This document shows, piece by piece, positions 10,290-21,589 of a DNA stretch of 64,000 nucleotides (position 1 is its first letter; every line of letters starts with the position of its first letter). The translations under genes and the position numbers were made by a program. The notes below the pieces were generated by a model, which was given only the letters and a program-made list of their open reading frames with translations, was not told the DNA's origin and ran no database searches. Origin of the DNA: Linum tenue (lineage: Eukaryota; Streptophyta; Magnoliopsida; Malpighiales; Linaceae); the NCBI GenBank assembly GCA_946122785.1, contig CAMGYJ010000008.1:4241742-4305741 (forward strand), in the 5' to 3' direction.

Positions 10290-11717
10290 GCTAAAATATC
10301 ATTATAACACCCGAACTATGAACAAAATGCCACTTGTGTCCTATTCTTTTCAATATTTCATTTATATCCAGAACTATTTTTCCGTTAGAGTTGACCGGCG
10401 TTGACCCTTAGTTTTGAACAGAAATTTTAGTTAGCGCTGATGTGGCAGATGACATGGAATTTTAAATTCAATTTTAATTTTATAACATTAAAAAAATGCA
10501 CTTTGGGCCACTTTCGACCTGACCCGCCTCCCACATTATCTCTCCCTCCCTGCTCGCCCCCGTCGTCGCATTCCTTCTCTGCCCGTCGTCCCGTCGATCC
10601 CTCCTCTGCTCATCTTCAACGCTTGTATCCCACCTGCGTACGCCGCCGCCAGTCTCCCGCCTACGCGTTGTCGATTTCTCCCCTGGCCCTGCTCTATTCT
10701 TGCCTCTGGAACATCACCGTTCGTTTCCCACCTAAGTGACGGTCTCTCCCTAACCCCTGCATCCCGTCCGCAAAGCCAATGTCGGTCTCCCCCGTGACCT
10801 GGTACGTATCACTTCCCCTGTTTAACATTGGCAGTAGAGAATTGGTTTTTGCTCCAATCTCCCCTCATTCGATAAAACTCCAAATCAAGGCCATTTGACA
10901 TCCTCTTCCTACTCCAAAACGTATTCCCATGCTTTATTTATGATTTCAATCTCCGATTTTGAGTTGAATTGAACGAATTTTGTTTTGGCAAAATTAGGGT
11001 TCTTCGAAAAAATAGTAGAAGCTCCACCAGGTTTCCATTTCCCAATCAAAGACCGCAATGATTATGGGCACACTTGGATATGGAAGCCGAAGTCGCCAAA
11101 CAGAAACGACATCGGCTCTTTACAAAGGGGAACCCTCCGCTTCCTCCCGTGAAACTTTTCGCCCTCGTCGCTTCTCTTTCTGTCTGATTATGCTCGTCAA
11201 CTTCCATCTTAATCATCCCGCTATCTGGTGGAACTGAACGGAAATGGGAGAGATGAAGCTGGCGGGGAGGTGGTTGCCGACAACGTTGCTGAGAATGAGA
11301 AGTAGAGCCAGCGAAGGGGGAATGATACCGAAGGGGAAGAGGAAGAACCAGAGAAGTCGATGGATTCTTCCACGACCAGAGATTGGGGTGGGCCGAACCA
11401 ATAATTAATTTTAACTATTTTAATTTCCTAAGAATTATGTATTTTCATTATTATATTTACTATAATTTAATTTTTAATTAAATATTGGCATGTCAATGAC
11501 GTGGCATCTACATGGATGTCCCTTTTCTGCCACATTTGCGAAAGTCAACAATAGTTTGACTTCCGTCCGGCCGGCCAATAGTTATCTCTAACGGCCAACG
11601 TAAGACGTCATGACACAAATATCATAAATTCATATAATTCATGACAGAAATGGAATATTGAAAATAAGACACAAGTGTCATTTTCGTATAATTCGGGTGT
11701 TGTAGTGGTATTTGCCC
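10290..11717. mobile_element. Non-autonomous MULE with 9-bp target-site duplication
   Basis: Both ends carry inverted repeats of about 70 bp. Shared blocks include ACAACACCCGAA, GACACTTGTGTC and TTTTCAATATT. AACAAAAGG is repeated at 10281-10289 and 11718-11726, the 9-bp size typical of Mutator. Subterminal parts share CCGTTAGAG. No transposase is present. The middle (about 10500-11390) is GC-rich with CCCGTCG/GCCGCC stretches and looks unlike the AT-rich surroundings, as if genomic DNA had been captured. No recognisable protein was found there. Confidence 0.82.
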
Positions 11718-11805
11718 AACAAAAGGTGAGGAACTTCTCCAGAGAGATTAGATTCATTCATATAATATCCATCAACTCTCCCATGCTGCCACATGAGGAC
11801 TGAGG

Positions 11806-12125
11806 TTAAGGTTTAGGGATAAGCCTTCCATTATGATTACAAAGATGTAAGGAGAGAGAGCCGCGACTGCTGGGAAAATAACCTTGTGCAGTTGTGCTTC
11901 TTCGTTCACAAGGATGGAAAAGTATGGAGTGGGGACACACTACCGAAGCCAAGTCATCATTCCAATTCCGAACCCCATTTGCCACAACACATAGAACATG
12001 AATTCCCAATTGACGTGATCAAATCCCTTCCCTACATAAGCGATGATTTCATTTGCTATCAATGTCGAATCCAATATTTTTCTTTGATTGACAAAGGCAT
12101 TCTGGTGGACTAAGCTGGTGGGCCG
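11806..12125 (+). other. Unrecognised duplicated segment, copy 2, with a 75-codon frame
   Basis: An open frame at 11886-12113 reads through the longer copy of the duplicated block (compare 10080-10190). No motif, signal peptide or family is recognised. The opposite strand is also open for 67 codons, so the coding strand, if any, is uncertain. It may be a gene remnant. Confidence 0.3.
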
Positions 12126-12438
12126 GAGATCTTTAAGCTATTATATATAGAGTCGTTCTCTGGAGTTAACACAATGAACGTGCTGTTAATACTTAATAGA
12201 TGTAGGAAGATGCCATTTTTTCTGGAACTCCAACACAGCTGGGAGAAGGTCATGATTGATGGTGTTCCATGATTTATAGTAGAAAGCCAGCAGGCGGCGG
12301 CTACGTACTGGGATTGGAAGAAAATAGCATGTGTTCAGTGGGTATAGTCCAAGAGGGTATAGTCCAAAAATTGTAATATTCATAACAATATTGGAAAATA
12401 CACTATTTGGTAAGGCTCTAGCCCATCTCCCCAATTAT

Positions 12439-12822
12439 TAGAGGTGACAATTGGATCGGATTCGTGAATTTGTGGATTGGACGGGTGGATTGATCCATAA
12501 ATCCAAATGACATCCAACGGTTGGACCAAAATATAAATTTTGAAAAGTTTATGTACTAAAATGTTTTAATGAAAAATTTTAGGTACCAAAAATGTAATAT
12601 TCCAATAATATTTTTTGTATAAAAATATAAATTTTAGTTACCAAAATGTAAAATATAAGAAATACAGATACTAAATCGTAATTTGTCATTTGGATTCATG
12701 AATCCACCAATCCAATTGGATTTGGATCAAATGGATTGGATTTAAATGGATTGGATTAGGTGGATAATCTGGAGAATGGATTGGATTGGATTCATAAATT
12801 TGGATCCTAATTGCCACCTCTA
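12439..12822. mobile_element. hAT-type MITE, TAGAGGTGRCAATT family
   Basis: The ends TAGAGGTGACAATT and AATTGCCACCTCTA are inverted. The flanks CCAATTAT (12431-12438) and CCAATGAT (12823-12830) form an 8-bp duplication with one mismatch. The interior is AT-rich with GGATTGGATT repeats and no coding. A second member is at 34845-35213. Confidence 0.8.
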
Positions 12823-12956
12823 CCAATGATCATGGTTCAAATCACTCAAACGTAATTCTTTTAGCCCACTTGTTTATAATATTACCGGCTTCGCTACTGC
12901 AAACCTTAGAAGAGTCTGTACCTCAACTATCTACTTTCATACAACAGTCCGTGAAC

Positions 12957-13367
12957 TATCAAAACTAGCTGAGCTAGGGTTAGAGGAAGAAGAAGAATGC
13001 GGCACAAGATGGGGAACGCGCAAGGAGCAGCGGATCTCCTGCGATTTCTATTTATACTCAAACTGGAAATGTGTTCTTCACGAAACAGTAAAAACGGAAA
13101 TTACAAACAGAAATATGAAGATGATAAATGGTAAAACAACACGTGTCCATTTCTCGTTTGCCACGGTAAGTCCACTCCAACGGTAAAACTCCAAAGCTCC
13201 ACTACGCCGTCGCATTGCCAGTACGTCGTCACTTTGCTTCTTCATTTAAACGCCGAGTGGAGGGAACCCAGAAACGTTTCGTTTCTGGGTGAGTTTTCTT
13301 CTTCATTCGAGTCTGCAGTCCAATCTTCATTTCTGCAGAGCTTCAGCTTCTTCCAATTCAGTTGATA
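12957..13367 (-). repeat. 3' LTR of the TA-type copia element
   Basis: Direct repeat of 17869-18280. Its terminal hexamers TATCAA/TTGATA are inverted repeats of each other. Confidence 0.92.
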
Positions 13368-14422
13368 CTCCCCCACAAGCTGGCGAGTAAGGATTACACA
13401 CTCCCAGCTTGTCCAACAAGTACTTCAAACGATAACGAGTCATGCCCTTGGTAAACAAATCCGCAACTTGATCATCAGTCCTCACATGGAACAACTTGAT
13501 CAAACCAGACTTTAGCCTTTCTCTAGTAACATGGCAGTCTATTTCAATGTGTTTCGTTCTTTCATGAAACACAGGATTTTCAGCAATATGCATAGCAGAT
13601 TTGTTGTCACAAAAGAGAGGAATTGGTACAGGTACCTTAACTCCCATTTCAGTCAAAAGATTCCTCAGCCACTGCACTTCACACACAACTTGAGCTAAAG
13701 CTCTATATTCAGCTTCAGAAGAAGACCTGGAGACTGTAGTTTGTTTCTTAGTCTTCCAAGTGATCAATGACGTGCCAAGGAAGGTGAAATAGCCAGTTAG
13801 AGATCTTCTTGAATCTGGACAGCTTGCCCAGTCTGCATCACAGTAGCCAGAAAGTTCCAACTTTGAATCTGCCCTGAAGATCAAACCCTGACCAAGAGTT
13901 TGTTTTAAGTACCTAATGACTCTGTGTGCTGCTTGTAAGTGCTCAACACAAGGAGCAGCTTGGAATTGAGCTAGTTGTTGAACTGCATAGGCCACATCAG
14001 GCCTTGTAATTGTTAAGTAATGTAGTCTCCCTATCAGCCTTCTGTAGGCTCCATGATCTGCCATCAACTCTCCTTGGTCTGCAGAAAGCTTCACATTGCA
14101 ATCAACAGGTGATAGACAACCTTTTGCCTCTACAAAGCCAGTATCATCAAGCAATTCCAAACAATATTTCCTTTGACTGACTGAAATCCCCTTGTGATCT
14201 CTCATTACTTCCAGCCCTAGGAAATAACTCAACTGACCAAGGTCTTTAACCTTGAATTCTTTACTCAGAAACTTCTTCAACTGTCATCAACATAGACAAG
14301 AACCACCACTACTCTTCCCTGAATCCATCTCACAAACATTGAATAATCAGAAGCTGTTTGTGAATAGCCATTCTTTAACAATGCACTGGTGAGCTTTGCA
14401 AACCACTGTCTGCTTGCTTGTT
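13327..14422 (-). pseudogene. Copia RT remainder and RNase H, separated by a frameshift and a small deletion
   Basis: Sequence at 14290-14422 still codes for the RT segment ending in the YVDD catalytic motif, but in a shifted frame. Directly after YVDD a few tens of bases are missing, judged against the family, and a stop follows. The next frame (14280 down to 13327) gives the RT thumb (KKFLSKEFKVKDLGQLSYFLG) and RNase H with CDADWA, SSSEAEYRAL and FCDNKSA, then TKHIEIDCH. The RNase H part is complete. These two lesions are the only obvious ones in the element. Confidence 0.85.
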
Positions 14423-17400
14423 TCAGGCCATACAGTGATTTTTAAGTTTGAAAACAAGACCTGAGTCTTTAGGAACATCAACACCAGGTGGTATCTCCAA
14501 ATACACTTCCTCCTCCAAGTCTCCATGAAGAAAGGCATTGGACACATCTATCTGATGGATGTGCCAATCCTTAGCAGCAGCAACTGCTAACAGAGTTTTG
14601 ACTGAATTTATATTTGCTACTGGGGAATATGTTTCAAGAAAATCAATTCCATATATCTGGGTATAACCCTTAGCAACCAGTCTTGCCTTGAACCTCTCAA
14701 TTGTACCATCAGACCTATATTTCACCTTAAACACCCATTTAGCACCAATAGGTTTCTTTCCTGGTGGTAGCTTGACCAATTCCCATGTTTGATTCTCATA
14801 CAAGGCATAAATTTCCTCTTTACAGGCTTGATTCCACCTAGGATCCTTGCAAGCCTCAGCATAAGATGAGGGCTCTTGTATAGACAGAACACTAAGAGCA
14901 AAAGCTCTTTGGGAAGCAGATAAATGATCATAGCTAACCTGATGACAAATGTGGTGTTTAGAGGAAGATGCAGCCATGCTGACATGATAGTCCTTGTGCC
15001 AAACAGGTACAGAATGAGTTCTAGTTGACTTTCTCAAAAATTCAGCCTCATCTGTGTCATTCTGCTCAGGAAACACATCAATCTCACTGTCCTCCCCCTC
15101 AGAATGCAAACTGACCATATGAGGAACCTCCTCAGGAATAACAGGCAGTGTGGAAGAGGAAGGAGGAGAAGAAGAAGAAGTAGAAGGAATAGAGTTTGCA
15201 GGCTGAAGTGGAGAAGGAGGTATAGAGTGAGGAGGAATGGGAGAAATTGATGGAGTGTGAGAAGAAGGAATGAAATGTGGAAGTATAGGTTCTGTGGTCA
15301 TGGGAATAGAAGAATCAGGAGAAGAGATAGAAGAGGAATTAGAATGGAAAGGTAAGATAGATTCATAGAAAACCACATCTCTGGAAACAAAGAAAGAGTG
15401 TGAGTTCAGATCAAAAAGCTTAAAGCCTTTAATACCTGCAGGAAAGCCAAGAAATATACACTGCCTGGCCCTGGAATCAAACTTGGTCCTATCCCTATGC
15501 AAAGTAGCAGCATAACACAGGGAACCAAACACCTTTAAACCATTCAGATTAGGAGCTTTACCATACAAAAGCTCATAGGGGGACTTGTTTTCAAGGACAG
15601 TTGAAGGAAGTCTGTTAATCAAATACACAGCATGCAATACACAGTCACTCCAGAACCTAAGAGGGATGCCAGATTGAAACCTAAGAGCTCTAGCCACATT
15701 TAACACATGCTGGTGCTTCCTTTCAACTCTGGCATTTTGTTCTGGAGTCTCAACACAAGACTGTTGATGTTCAATTCCTTTTTCACTATAGAACTCAGAC
15801 ATGTGAAATTCAGAACCCTGATCACTTCTGATAACTTTAACAGACTTGGAAAATTGCCTTTCAACCATGGTGCAAAAGGATTGCAACAAAGGACCAGCCT
15901 CAGACTTAAATTTCATTAAGAAAACCCAAACAGCTCTTGTAAAGTCATCCACAATAGTTAGGAAATAAGTAAAACCTTCATGTGACTTGACAGCCAATGG
16001 CCCCCATATGTCAACATGAATCAATCCAAAAACATCCTCTGCTCTACTGGTGCTTACAGGGAAAGAAAGCCTTTTGTGTTTGGCATAATGGCAAATTTGA
16101 CAATGGGAAACTACATTGCTATTACAAGGTATTGTCTGTTTCTCTTTGTCTTTGCCTGGGTGCCCTAGTCTCCAGTGCCAGAGGTGGAAATTTTGAGGTT
16201 GAAAGTTGTAGGTAAAAGCTGCTTGAGGGATAGATAGAAGAGGTTCTTGGGTCTTTGTATGCAACTGATATAGCCCTCTACTCTGTCTTGCCAAACCAGT
16301 CCTTTTCTGGGTCACCAGGTCCTGAATTTGACAAGCATCAGATTCAAAGTGTAAGGAGATTGGCTGATCATTTGTCAGTTTACTGACTGAAATTAGGTTG
16401 AAAGTGAAGCTTGGCACAAGGAGAACATTGTCTAAGGTAAGATCTGGGGAAATTTTGACCTTTCCTATGTGACTAACTACAACCTTAGTCCCATTAGGCA
16501 AATAGACAAACTGATCTTTAACTGCTAAGGCTTCAGCAAATAGATCAATGTTACAGGCAATATGATCAGATGCCCCAGTATCCAGAATCCAAGTATGGGC
16601 AAGCTGATCTGCCTTGTGATTCATAAATGATGAGAGAATAAACTTACCAGCATGATTTGGGAACTGAGACATGCTGTGAGCAACAGAAAAAGCCAGATGA
16701 TTGACAGAAGGAGATGCTGGTGGAGAAGGACTAGGAGAGGGCACTGACTGGAGGAGATATCTCAACTTGTTAAGCTCTTCAGGTGAAAAATGTAGATTCT
16801 CCTTTGAAGTAACGCTTCTTGAATCTGAGCTGTGTTTAGAATCAGAACTTGGTGAATGATCACCCTCATTGGAGTGATCTCCTTGAGATACAGCAGCAGC
16901 AACTCCTCCAGCCATCCTGAGTTTCTTGTTCTTCAATTTCCAGCACTCATCTTTAACATGTCCATCCTTTTTGCAGTAACGACAGAACTTCTTTTCATCT
17001 GAGTTATCTCCTGGTACAGCAAGTGCAACTGTCTGCACTCCCCTGGTAATGCTCTTATCTGCCTTCAGTTTCTGCTCATGCTGTAAAACATCATTAATTG
17101 CTACTTCCACTGTGGGCAATGGTTTCATCATCAAGATCTGAGTATGGACAACATCAAACTCAGGACGAAGACCTTTCAAAAACCTAATGAGGTAGTCAGT
17201 TTCTTGTTTCTGCTTGAAGGCTTCAACTGCAGCACAGGGTTGTGTCCTCTGAGGAGCACAATTGCAGTCCACAATTGGATTGAACTGCAAATGTTCTTCC
17301 CATAAACCCTTCAAAGCAGTGTAGTACTGAGTAACATTCATGGTTCCTTGTTTGCAAGCAATAATTTGATCACCCAGATTAGACAGTTTAATTGCATTGG

Positions 17401-17833
17401 CATATCCAAAACGAGCCTTAAGCTCTTCCCACAAAGTCTGGGCAACATCATGCTGCATAACACTTCTCCTTATCTCCTTATCCACAGAATTCAAAATCCA
17501 GCATAGTACAAGAGTATTGCAAGCATCCCAAGTACTATAATTAGGGTTTCCTATTCCTGGAGACACAATCGGACCATCTATAAACCCAATCTTGTGTTTG
17601 GTTTTGAGAGCCATTCTCATGGCTCGTTGCCACATTTGGTAATTAGGACCATCAAGCACCTCAGAGACTATGGCTTGAGAAATGTTCTCGTTAGGGTTGA
17701 TGTAGAAGGGATTACCAAATTGGGGATCTGGACGTTCATTACTGCTGTTGGATCCACCTGTTGCACCTGATGCCATTCCAGAGAAGGAACCGAAGGGAAT
17801 GCCTCCAGGAGGAGTGTTGGGTGGAGTCGCCAT
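14423..17833 (-). CDS. Copia Gag-Pol polyprotein (gag, protease, integrase, start of RT)
   Basis: This 1136-codon frame starts 36 bases after the 5' LTR. The order is: UBN2-type gag (about 50-250); zinc knuckle [14 protein letters not shown] near residue 285; aspartic protease site [10 protein letters not shown] near 416; the HxxxC-type pre-integrase region with LGHPGK; integrase core with HVDIWGP (about 608), RSDQGSEF (about 673) and VERKHQHV (about 703); a Ser/Pro-rich linker; then the RT start with KWVFKVKY and [13 protein letters not shown]. The frame ends early at KLKNH because one base has been lost near 14446; family sequence would continue in another frame. RNase H and the rest of RT lie at 13327-14280. 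Product: capsid and enzymes for replication of the element. Confidence 0.9.
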   Translation of the reverse strand: MATPPNTPPGGIPFGSFSGMASGATGGSNSSNERPDPQFGNPFYINPNENISQAIVSEVLDGPNYQMWQRAMRMALKTKHKIGFIDGPIVSPGIGNPNYSTWDACNTLVLCWILNSVDKEIRRSVMQHDVAQTLWEELKARFGYANAIKLSNLGDQIIACKQGTMNVTQYYTALKGLWEEHLQFNPIVDCNCAPQRTQPCAAVEAFKQKQETDYLIRFLKGLRPEFDVVHTQILMMKPLPTVEVAINDVLQHEQKLKADKSITRGVQTVALAVPGDNSDEKKFCRYCKKDGHVKDECWKLKNKKLRMAGGVAAAVSQGDHSNEGDHSPSSDSKHSSDSRSVTSKENLHFSPEELNKLRYLLQSVPSPSPSPPASPSVNHLAFSVAHSMSQFPNHAGKFILSSFMNHKADQLAHTWILDTGASDHIACNIDLFAEALAVKDQFVYLPNGTKVVVSHIGKVKISPDLTLDNVLLVPSFTFNLISVSKLTNDQPISLHFESDACQIQDLVTQKRTGLARQSRGLYQLHTKTQEPLLSIPQAAFTYNFQPQNFHLWHWRLGHPGKDKEKQTIPCNSNVVSHCQICHYAKHKRLSFPVSTSRAEDVFGLIHVDIWGPLAVKSHEGFTYFLTIVDDFTRAVWVFLMKFKSEAGPLLQSFCTMVERQFSKSVKVIRSDQGSEFHMSEFYSEKGIEHQQSCVETPEQNARVERKHQHVLNVARALRFQSGIPLRFWSDCVLHAVYLINRLPSTVLENKSPYELLYGKAPNLNGLKVFGSLCYAATLHRDRTKFDSRARQCIFLGFPAGIKGFKLFDLNSHSFFVSRDVVFYESILPFHSNSSSISSPDSSIPMTTEPILPHFIPSSHTPSISPIPPHSIPPSPLQPANSIPSTSSSSPPSSSTLPVIPEEVPHMVSLHSEGEDSEIDVFPEQNDTDEAEFLRKSTRTHSVPVWHKDYHVSMAASSSKHHICHQVSYDHLSASQRAFALSVLSIQEPSSYAEACKDPRWNQACKEEIYALYENQTWELVKLPPGKKPIGAKWVFKVKYRSDGTIERFKARLVAKGYTQIYGIDFLETYSPVANINSVKTLLAVAAAKDWHIHQIDVSNAFLHGDLEEEVYLEIPPGVDVPKDSGLVFKLKNHCMA

Positions 17834-17868
17834 GGAAGGTTACTGGATCAGTAACCGCTCTGATACCA

Positions 17869-18280
17869 TATCAAAATTAGCTAAGCTAGGGTTAGAGGAA
17901 GAAGAAGAATGCGGCACAAGATGGGGAACGCGCAAGGAGCAGCGGATTTCCTGCGATTTCTATTTATACTCAAACTGGAAATATGTTCTTCACGAAACAG
18001 TAAAAACGGAAATTACAAACAGAAATATGAAAAATGATAAATGGTAAAACAACACGTGTCCATTTCTCGTTTGCCACGGTAAGTCCACTCCAACGGTAAA
18101 ACTCCAAAGCTCCACTACGCCGTCGCATTGCCAGTACGTCGTCGCTTTGCTTCTTCATTTAAACGCCGAGTGGAGGGAACCCAGAAACGTTTCGTTTCTT
18201 GGTGAGTTTTCTTCTTCATTCGAGTCTGCAGTCCAATCTTCATTTCTGCAGAGCTTCAGCTTCTTCCAATTCAGTTGATA
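17869..18280 (-). repeat. 5' LTR of the TA-type copia element
   Basis: Direct repeat of 12957-13367. A TATTTATACTC stretch inside is a TATA-box candidate for element transcription. Confidence 0.92.
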
Positions 18281-18445
18281 TGAACATGAAACCGCAGCTA
18301 GCCGACGCTGTGGAGTGGAGCTTTTCCTGGTGATGATTCAACTGGTAAGCTACTGTTTATTTTCCGCCGGCGCTAGAAGAGGTGGTTGCGCAATTCTCCA
18401 AAGCATTCGTAGGTGTTATCGCACGTACCAACGTAACATAGACAT

Positions 18446-18484
18446 AGAGAGATAGATAGATAGATCGATAAATAGATAGATGAA
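18446..18484. repeat. GATA microsatellite
   Basis: Imperfect AGAT/GATA repeats, about nine units with a GATCGATAAATA interruption, in the 3' flank of the Gnk2-like gene. Confidence 0.7.
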
Positions 18485-18534
18485 GTAGAGATGTACGTAT
18501 GTGGTGTTCCTCCATTCAAGTTCAACTAGTACTG

Positions 18535-18951
18535 TTAAATTTCCTGGAATTGAATCATGCACCTTCCTTGATAGAAAGCTCCCGCGGAAGAAGAGTTCTT
18601 TGTGCATTCCTCCAAATAGGGCTGCAATTCAGAGAGACATTTGCCGCAATCCTCGGCAGTTTTGTCTCCTTGATCATAACAAGTGGCGGTGCCTGAAGCG
18701 GAACCAGGACGGGCATCTATTGGAATCGTCACGCTGTAGGTGAACTCATCTGGGAGCCCGGCTGTCGTGTCCCTGACCAGAAAGTCAAGAAGGCGATGTG
18801 AAAAAACAACGAACGTCGCCTGATCGGTCGCCGGAGTGTCGCCGCAAATCGGGGCTCCAAGGGAAGTGCGCAAATGCCCCCCGCTGACGAGTAGTAGTAC
18901 CAGAACCGTCGTCATTAGTGATGCAGCAAATGTGGTGTGGTAGTAACCCAT
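18535..18951 (-). CDS. Secreted Gnk2/DUF26-type protein, second family member
   Basis: A single-exon frame of 138 residues. Residues 1-32 are a signal peptide with the core TTVLVLLLV. The mature chain begins near AP-ICGDTP, as in ginkbilobin-like proteins. Cys36, Cys91, C102-x2-C105, Cys116 and Cys131 follow the Gnk2/DUF26 pattern, and the chain ends in GRCMIQFQEI. That end is close to the one-domain Gnk2 form but lacks the few residues that usually follow (YPF-like), so the extreme C-terminus may be shortened. A likely role is an apoplastic carbohydrate-binding or antifungal protein, known for the family and inferred here. Identity to the 9.4 kb gene is low, so they are not recent duplicates. 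Confidence 0.78.
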   Translation of the reverse strand: MGYYHTTFAASLMTTVLVLLLVSGGHLRTSLGAPICGDTPATDQATFVVFSHRLLDFLVRDTTAGLPDEFTYSVTIPIDARPGSASGTATCYDQGDKTAEDCGKCLSELQPYLEECTKNSSSAGAFYQGRCMIQFQEI

Positions 18952-19003
18952 TATTATGATGTGATAATAATTCTTGTAAGTTGTAATGAATGATAAGACT
19001 CCG

Positions 19004-19018
19004 ATCCTATATATACTG
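19004..19018 (-). promoter_or_regulatory. TATA box candidate of the Gnk2-like gene
   Basis: TATATATAGG on the minus strand, about 55-65 bases before the start codon at 18951. Confidence 0.45.
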
Positions 19019-19100
19019 TCCCATCGCGAAAAACCTACTCCACCGGCCCATCAGTGTTTTTCTCCTTCTTCACTCTTGTTTTTTTGGGCGCTATATACAG

Positions 19101-19542
19101 TAGGGCTGGCTATTTGGACCGAGACCGGATGAAAAACCGGAAACCGGACCGTATAACCCGGATCGAGACCGGACCGGGACCGGATAGTAAACAATCCAAT
19201 CCAATCTTTGGGCTTAGATTTGAGGTAAAAAACCGGATAAAGACCGGATAAGAGAGCTCAACACCCAAAACTTAAGGGTAATTTGCATAAACAGTCACAA
19301 ACCTTTACACTTAGTACAAAACTTAACCAACTCCTCACCCTTTTAGGCCTTAGGCCACTCAAATTCCCACAATCTCAATATAAAATCAAGACCGAATTGG
19401 GACCGAACCGGGTCAAGACCGGACCGGATCAAGACCGGACTGTATCCAATCCAATCTTCGGTCCTTATATTCTCAAAAAAACCAAACTGGACCGGATCAA
19501 TTTGGGCCAATTTAACCGGACCGGACCGTATAGCCACCCCTA
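19101..19542. mobile_element. hAT-type MITE, ACCGGA-rich family, copy 1 (442 bp)
   Basis: It starts TAGGGCTGGCTAT and ends ATAGCCACCCCTA. ATATACAG is repeated exactly on both sides (19093-19100 and 19543-19550). The interior is full of GACCGGA-type motifs. The second copy at 25082-25523 has the same length and is almost identical. Confidence 0.9.
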
Positions 19543-19599
19543 ATATACAGAGAAAGCGAATCGACCGGCCGACTGAAATATGTGGAGATTTCATTTTTT

Positions 19600-21255
19600 T
19601 TTCTACGATGAAATTTCATTATCAAAGAAAACTAGCGTGGGTCCCGACCAGTTGGTCGGAGGAAGGTGAGGTATGAAATTTGAGAATGTAATGGGGTGTA
19701 TAGCTTTTTGTTGTATATATTTTTTGTGAAACACGTTATAAAGATAGTGAATTTTAGCAGGAAAGCTGCATGGATGGTGCAACGAATCAAAAATAAGCCT
19801 TATGAACCAAGTTCGAGTACATGTTACCTTGTGAAACAATTTTATTTCTGGTAATATGATGAGGTGGAGTAAGTTTTATAGAAAACCGAATTCTAGAAAA
19901 CCGAATAGAAAATTGCCTATAAGATACACTATAATTTAATCATTAGGATATCAAATAATTACATAATATATATTTGAAATTATAAAAATTAGATTAATCT
20001 GGTTGATCGAGGACGAATCATTTAATAACTTTAAAATACATTATATTTTAGCCACTAAGATATAAAATAATAACATAATATATGTATGCTCGAGAAAATA
20101 GCTTGTTTTAGGATTGCAAACCCATGATGTTCATTTGTTTTATATGATGGCCAAATCTCGTATGGGTCAGGCCATTTCAACTCTTTTATTCTATGGTTAA
20201 CGGTTAGCCCATTAGAATTAATGCATTGTTTTATCATTAAATTTTTTCTTTTTAGCAATACAAAAGGAGTATTGTTTTTGCCCTTTCATATATATCTTAC
20301 CAACACCGAGAAATAAAAGGGCTTAAAGAAAACTCTATATCCCTAGAAAAAGCTTCTCAGTGCTCACCGTCACATGGTTCACTTCTCTCTCTCTCTCTAT
20401 CTCAATTATATCTCCGCCGGTAGCCACTTCTCCCCATCCTCGTTTTCCTGATGTTAATTTTAGCTCTGCAAACCTTTTTCCTGCATGCCATCCTACCCCG
20501 AACCTCAATTTCAACTCCCTCCTCTCGTTCTCGATCTCTGTTTTTCATTTCTTAATCTTCCCATCTCTTATCACTTGTTTAAACCCCCTATTTGTCTATC
20601 TTCGACGCTAGTTTAACCAAGAAGAAGAGAAAGCCACCAATCTTCAATAAATACTGTATTGTTACTGTGAAGCGATATTATGGATTTCTTTGTCACTTAT
20701 CTGTTAGAGCTTTCGAATGATGAAAAGGGGTGGTTGATTACAATTTGATTAGATGACTCAATTTTTAAATTTTACTTGCATGCAATTTACCACCCTTCTT
20801 CATGAGCATGACTGGATCATTTTAGTATGCTTGAATTTCTTTTCGTAGGGAAGGGATTAGACAATTAGCACACGGAAGAAGGATTGGGGAAATTATTTTG
20901 TAAACAATTATAAAGCCCTCTTTCTCTAATTATTTCATTTATTCCCGGTGTCGGTGGATTTCAAATCTAGCATCGAAACAATCCAAGACTCGGTTACGGT
21001 GATCGCTATGGAGGCACAAAATGGATGCGACCGTGGCTGAAACCTGTTCTGTTTTTGTGGGCCGCAACAATCCCCGGTCCCGTTCAAGTCCGCACATGTA
21101 CGGTAAATTTGCCTGTTCCACAGAGGAAAGAGAGTAAAATTGACACTCACTATTGTACCCTTCCTACAAACGCTCCTGGAGCAGGAAATTTGAAATGGGG
21201 GAAGAGTTTTTTCCTTCCTATTATTCTATTATGTGTAGATTGTAGTAATTAGAAC
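19600..21255. repeat. Segmental duplication, copy A (paired with 51411-53050)
   Basis: Shared blocks run in the same order and orientation: GTTGGTCGGAGGAAGGTGA and the following 260 bases; 20040-20300 (TGTTCATTTGTTTTA, GGTTAGCCCATTAGAAT); and 21090-21250 (GTTCCACAGAGGAAAGAGA, GAAATTTGAAATGGGGGAAG). Copy A has about 0.7 kb (roughly 20330-21060) not present in copy B. That insert includes a CT-rich stretch and a short GC-richer block (20935-21100) that could be an exon remnant but matches no family I know. Confidence 0.65.
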
Positions 21256-21589
21256 CCCACTTTTAAATCTAGAAGCAAGTGACCACTATCACAAAACATC
21301 ATATTGTAAAAAATTATATGCAATCAATCATGAGGTTATTTCACTCAAAAGAACTATGTTTTATATGTTGAAGATCAGTATTATAGATTGAATAGTTCAA
21401 TTCAGCAATGATCCGAGCTCTTACATATAGATTTTGTGTAAAAGTGGTATGATTGAAGCTATTCCATATGTTAACACTAATCATAATAGTCTTTGTTTAC
21501 TAGAAACTAACCAAAAAAACATTTCAAATCAGAAAAATGATGATACTGAAAAGGAGTACATAACAAAGCAACGAAAAGTATAGTTATTT

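Larger units (their letters stand above)
12957..18280 (-). mobile_element. Young Ty1/copia element with non-canonical TA...TA LTR ends
   Basis: The LTRs at 12957-13367 (411 bp) and 17869-18280 (412 bp) differ by about eight changes, so roughly 98% identity by eye. On the minus strand each LTR starts TATCAACTG and ends TTTTGATA, not TG...CA. TGAAC flanks both sides exactly (12952-12956 and 18281-18285), so these ends are the true insertion borders. The primer site TGGTATCAGAGC touches the 5' LTR (17857-17868) and a GTGGGGGAG purine tract touches the 3' LTR. The long gag-pol frame is nearly intact but has lesions in RT. Confidence 0.95.

Noticed and set aside
10440..10739. 99-codon frame inside the MULE
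   Set aside because: Pro/Ser/Arg-rich composition follows GC-rich sequence; no domain and no homology recognised.
20360..21120. Possible gene in the extra piece of duplication copy A
   Set aside because: CT-rich start and short frames only; no family resemblance, no convincing splice structure.
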